Part shown: positions 23,733 through 25,688 of the stretch, one piece after another
Position numbering within the stretch: position 1 is the stretch's first letter
Layout of the letters: every line of letters starts with the position of its first letter
Assembly: GCA_019894735.1 (NCBI GenBank)
Contig: JAGXOB010000010.1
Coordinates: 17,696 to 43,383 of the forward strand
DNA from: Promethearchaeota archaeon
GTDB lineage: Archaea; Asgardarchaeota; Lokiarchaeia; Sigynarchaeales; SOKP01
Reading direction: 5' to 3'
Length of the DNA: 25,688 nt
The notes under the pieces: model-generated
What the model saw: the letters and a program-made list of their open reading frames with translations, nothing else
What the model was told of the DNA's origin: nothing
Databases searched by the model: none
Program-made: the position numbers and the translations under genes

Positions 23733-24671
23733 ATGGCAAAAAGACCAGCATATAGTAATTTAGTAAAAACTATGAAAGAAGGTAAATTTTTATTCACTGG
23801 TGAATTAGAGCCAAAGAAGATGGTTGATTTGTCCTCTATTCTACATTCCGCAGAGGAAATGAAGAAAACAGGAAAGATTACTGCGGCTAATGTTACTGAT
23901 GGACCACAAGGAGACGCTTACACTTGCTCTTTGGTACCTTGCCATTTAGTTCAAGAGAAAGTAGGGCTAGAAACCATTTGGCAGATGACCGTTAGAGATA
24001 GGAATAGAATTGCTTTATTTGGTGATATTTTAGGAGGTTCGATTCTTGGATTAAAAAACCTTCTAGCATTAACAGGAGATCATTCAGCGTTAGGAGATAA
24101 TAAAAATGCGAGAGCTGTATATGACTTAGACTCTACACAGTTAATCGATCTCGTTTCTAAAATGGTTGATGATGGTACTGATTTAGAAGGAAATGAAATT
24201 GAAGGTGGAAAAGTAGAAATGAATGTGGGATGCGCCGCCAATCCAAATTCAAATCCTAGAGAACCTGAAATCCTAAAAGTAGGAAGAAAAGTAGAAGTTG
24301 GTGCTGATTTCATTCAAACTCAAACATCATTTGATATTGATGATGCTAAAGAGTTCCTGAAAGAATTAGAAAAATTTAATGTTCCTGTATTACTCGGATT
24401 ATTTCCTATAAAAAATTACGGAATTGCTTGGTATTTTAATGAGTATATTCCTGGCGTTTCGGTTCCAAAGGATATCTTGAGCGCTTTAAAAAGTGTAAAA
24501 AAAGAATACAAAGAGGATAAAAATAAGCGGAACGATGCTATCGATAAGATTAATATCGAATTTTTCGAACCATTTATCAAGGAAATTCAGAAAACTACTA
24601 AAGCTGCGGGCATTCATTGCATGGCTGTGCACTACGAAAGACTTTTTGAGCCCTTATTAAAAAATTTTTAG
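23733..24671 (+). CDS. metF: Methylenetetrahydrofolate reductase (MetF)
   Basis: A 312-residue FAD-dependent TIM-barrel enzyme interconverting methylene- and methyl-tetrahydrofolate, the last step of the methyl branch before corrinoid transfer, or its reverse. Motifs: GELEP with the catalytic-position Glu24, ANVTDGP at 52-58, QMTVRDRNR at 83-91, LALTGDH at 111-117, QTQTSFD at 195-201 and GIHCMAVHYE at 273-282. AAGGAGGAG lies inside the end of metV, about 9 bp before the ATG, so translation is probably coupled. No NADH-binding domain is fused, consistent with MetV-dependent electron supply. An 8-T run at 24708-24715 follows. Methanogens use the unrelated F420-dependent Mer for the equivalent step. 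Confidence 0.95.
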   Translation: MAKRPAYSNLVKTMKEGKFLFTGELEPKKMVDLSSILHSAEEMKKTGKITAANVTDGPQGDAYTCSLVPCHLVQEKVGLETIWQMTVRDRNRIALFGDILGGSILGLKNLLALTGDHSALGDNKNARAVYDLDSTQLIDLVSKMVDDGTDLEGNEIEGGKVEMNVGCAANPNSNPREPEILKVGRKVEVGADFIQTQTSFDIDDAKEFLKELEKFNVPVLLGLFPIKNYGIAWYFNEYIPGVSVPKDILSALKSVKKEYKEDKNKRNDAIDKINIEFFEPFIKEIQKTTKAAGIHCMAVHYERLFEPLLKNF

Positions 24672-24707
24672 CTAAAATTGTAATGAAAAAAAAATAATTT
24701 AAAGAAA

Positions 24708-24715
24708 TTTTTTTT
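24708..24715 (+). terminator. Possible T-run terminator after metF
   Basis: Eight consecutive T residues about 37 bp past the metF stop and just before the Lrp/AsnC gene. It could end or attenuate the operon transcript, making the regulator partly independent. No stem-loop is evident. Confidence 0.3.
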
Positions 24716-24752
24716 ACTTAATTTGAATAAATTGGAAGGGTGTGATAAAAAT

Positions 24753-25214
24753 ATGAAAAATTTGGATGAGAAAGATAAACAAATTCTAGAAATGTTAATC
24801 GAGGATTCAAGAAGACCTTATCGTGAAATAGGAGTAGAAATAGGAATAAGTGAATCCACAGTGAGAAAAAGAGTTATTAAACTTCAAGATGAAAATGTAA
24901 TAGAGAAGTTTACAATTAAAGTATGTAGAGAGGACGAGCACTGTATTATAGCATTTATCACATTAATCCCGAGAAACCAATCCGAATTAAAGGAATTATT
25001 ACGAGAGGCACAAATTCTTCCTCAATGTGAAGAAGTTTATTTCCTAGCCGGAGAATGTGGCATTCTTGTTAAGGTAAATGTTCCAGAAATAAATGAACTC
25101 GATGCGGTTATCGAAAGTTTTAGAGGTAGAAGTGATGTTAAAGGAGTTGAACGAGTTTGCGTGGTACTTAAGCCAATTAAGACAACTTCCCAAAATGAAA
25201 CGGTTCCCGTATAA
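24753..25214 (+). CDS. Lrp/AsnC family transcriptional regulator
   Basis: A 153-residue regulator: N-terminal winged helix-turn-helix (LDEKDKQILEMLIEDSRR, then GISESTVRKRVIKLQ) followed by a RAM-type ligand domain. The frame can be extended ten codons to a TTG at 24723. ATG at 24753 is preferred because it places the canonical LDEKD motif four residues from the start and has GGGTGTGAT about 6 bp upstream. The RAM half contains several cysteines (VCREDEHC, PQCEEV, GECG), unusual for the family and open to redox or metal effects. It lies about 80 bp after metF on the same strand and could regulate the hdrA-metVF operon. Ligand unknown. Confidence 0.88.
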   Translation: MKNLDEKDKQILEMLIEDSRRPYREIGVEIGISESTVRKRVIKLQDENVIEKFTIKVCREDEHCIIAFITLIPRNQSELKELLREAQILPQCEEVYFLAGECGILVKVNVPEINELDAVIESFRGRSDVKGVERVCVVLKPIKTTSQNETVPV

Positions 25215-25238
25215 AAATTTTTTTAATTAATTTCTTTA

Positions 25239-25688
25239 TTAATTCTTTTTGAAACTTTTCAATTTTGGAATAAACATCCCCGTTTTCTTTTTATATTCAA
25301 TATATTCTTCACCGTATCTGAGTTTGAGATCTTTTTCCTCATAAACACAAAACAAATAAAAAATCGGTATCCATATTAGAGAAAAGACACAAAGAAAAGG
25401 AGAATTAAGTAAAAAAGAGAAAATTCACCATACACCGAGTTCCCCTATCGCTTGAGGATGTCTGATCTTTGTGTATATACCACCATAAAGAGAGTGGTTT
25501 CTTGATGGTTTAATAGTTTCTTCTCCCGCATCATGAACGCCTTTAAACATAAAAATAAAACTTGGTACAGCAATTATGATCGCAATTAAAAATGAGACCC
25601 AATAATCCCAAGGAAAGAATCTAGGAAAAAATAATAGAAGAGGATAACAAAAATAGACGAATTGTGTAATTATAATAATGCCCATGAG
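25239..25688 (-). pseudogene. Membrane methyltransferase (isoprenylcysteine methyltransferase/PEMT-like), in-frame TGA, 5'-partial
   Basis: Read on the minus strand from the window edge, the frame encodes two hydrophobic segments (IIIITQFVYFCYPLLLFF and VSFLIAIIIAVPSFIFMF), then YGGIYTKIRHPQAIGELGVW, the SAM-site region of ICMT/PEMT-type membrane methyltransferases. A TGA at 25427-25425 follows. Beyond it the same frame stays open for 61 more codons to TAA at 25239, through a third hydrophobic stretch and EEKDLKLRYGEEY near 25340-25300, the conserved C-terminal motif of the family. So the gene is complete except for one stop codon. It may be a recent nonsense mutation (TGG to TGA), a sequencing error or recoding. 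The 5' end is outside the window; ATG at 25685 need not be the start. Stops 24 bp from the convergent regulator gene. Confidence 0.75.

Noticed and set aside
25425..25427. Selenocysteine as the firm explanation of the in-frame TGA
   Set aside because: The residue is in a membrane-associated stretch where aromatic or aliphatic residues are expected, only about 24 bp of 3' sequence precede the convergent gene, and no SECIS-like hairpin was recognised. Kept only as a possibility.
1..25688. CRISPR arrays, insertion sequences, integrase or prophage genes
   Set aside because: No regularly spaced repeats, transposase-like frames or terminal inverted repeats were seen. The only large repeat is the hdrA/mvhD duplication, which is coding.

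Overview
The window is strongly AT-rich archaeal DNA. Archaeal markers are a group II chaperonin (thermosome), archaeal-type tRNA m1A methyltransferase TrmI, archaeal-type TrpRS, two Lrp/AsnC regulators, a COG1340-like coiled-coil protein, TATA-box-like promoters and several TTG starts. A Rag/Gtr1-like GTPase with a probable C-terminal roadblock domain, a second Ras-like GTPase, and a large HdrA/MvhD inventory together point to an Asgard (Lokiarchaeota-like) archaeon. That placement is an inference from gene content; no rRNA gene is present to test it.

Left part (1-9.4 kb): a truncated ABC transporter ATPase, serine hydroxymethyltransferase, a coiled-coil protein, a trmI / tRNA-binding-domain pair, two unrecognised small genes, a YjbQ-family enzyme, the Rag-like GTPase, TrpRS, MsrB and an Lrp/AsnC regulator. 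Many are arranged as convergent pairs with stop codons 0-21 bp apart. Middle part (9.5-15.3 kb): thermosome, GTP-dependent PEP carboxykinase, a COG2229-like small GTPase that lacks the usual switch-II glutamine, and a FrhB-type iron-sulfur flavoprotein.

Right part (15.8-24.7 kb) is the centrepiece, a single-strand operon of six genes: hdrA-like module 1 (431 aa), hdrA-like module 2 (555 aa), mvhD-like (256 aa), one 1153-aa protein that fuses all three of these, then metV and metF. It looks like a MetVF-HdrA-MvhD methylenetetrahydrofolate reductase system related to the HdrABC-MvhD-MetVF complex of the acetogen Moorella. Here the HdrA part is doubled, occurs both split and fused side by side, and has no hdrB or hdrC beside it. 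The divergent frhB-like gene could supply an F420 connection. An Lrp/AsnC gene directly after metF is a candidate regulator.

Functionally, SHMT makes methylene-tetrahydrofolate from serine, and MetVF interconverts methylene- and methyl-tetrahydrofolate. The HdrA/MvhD proteins would carry electrons between that reaction and ferredoxin, F420, a hydrogenase or thiol/disulfide carriers encoded elsewhere. The window ends in a membrane methyltransferase gene interrupted by one in-frame TGA, with its family C-terminus intact beyond the stop.
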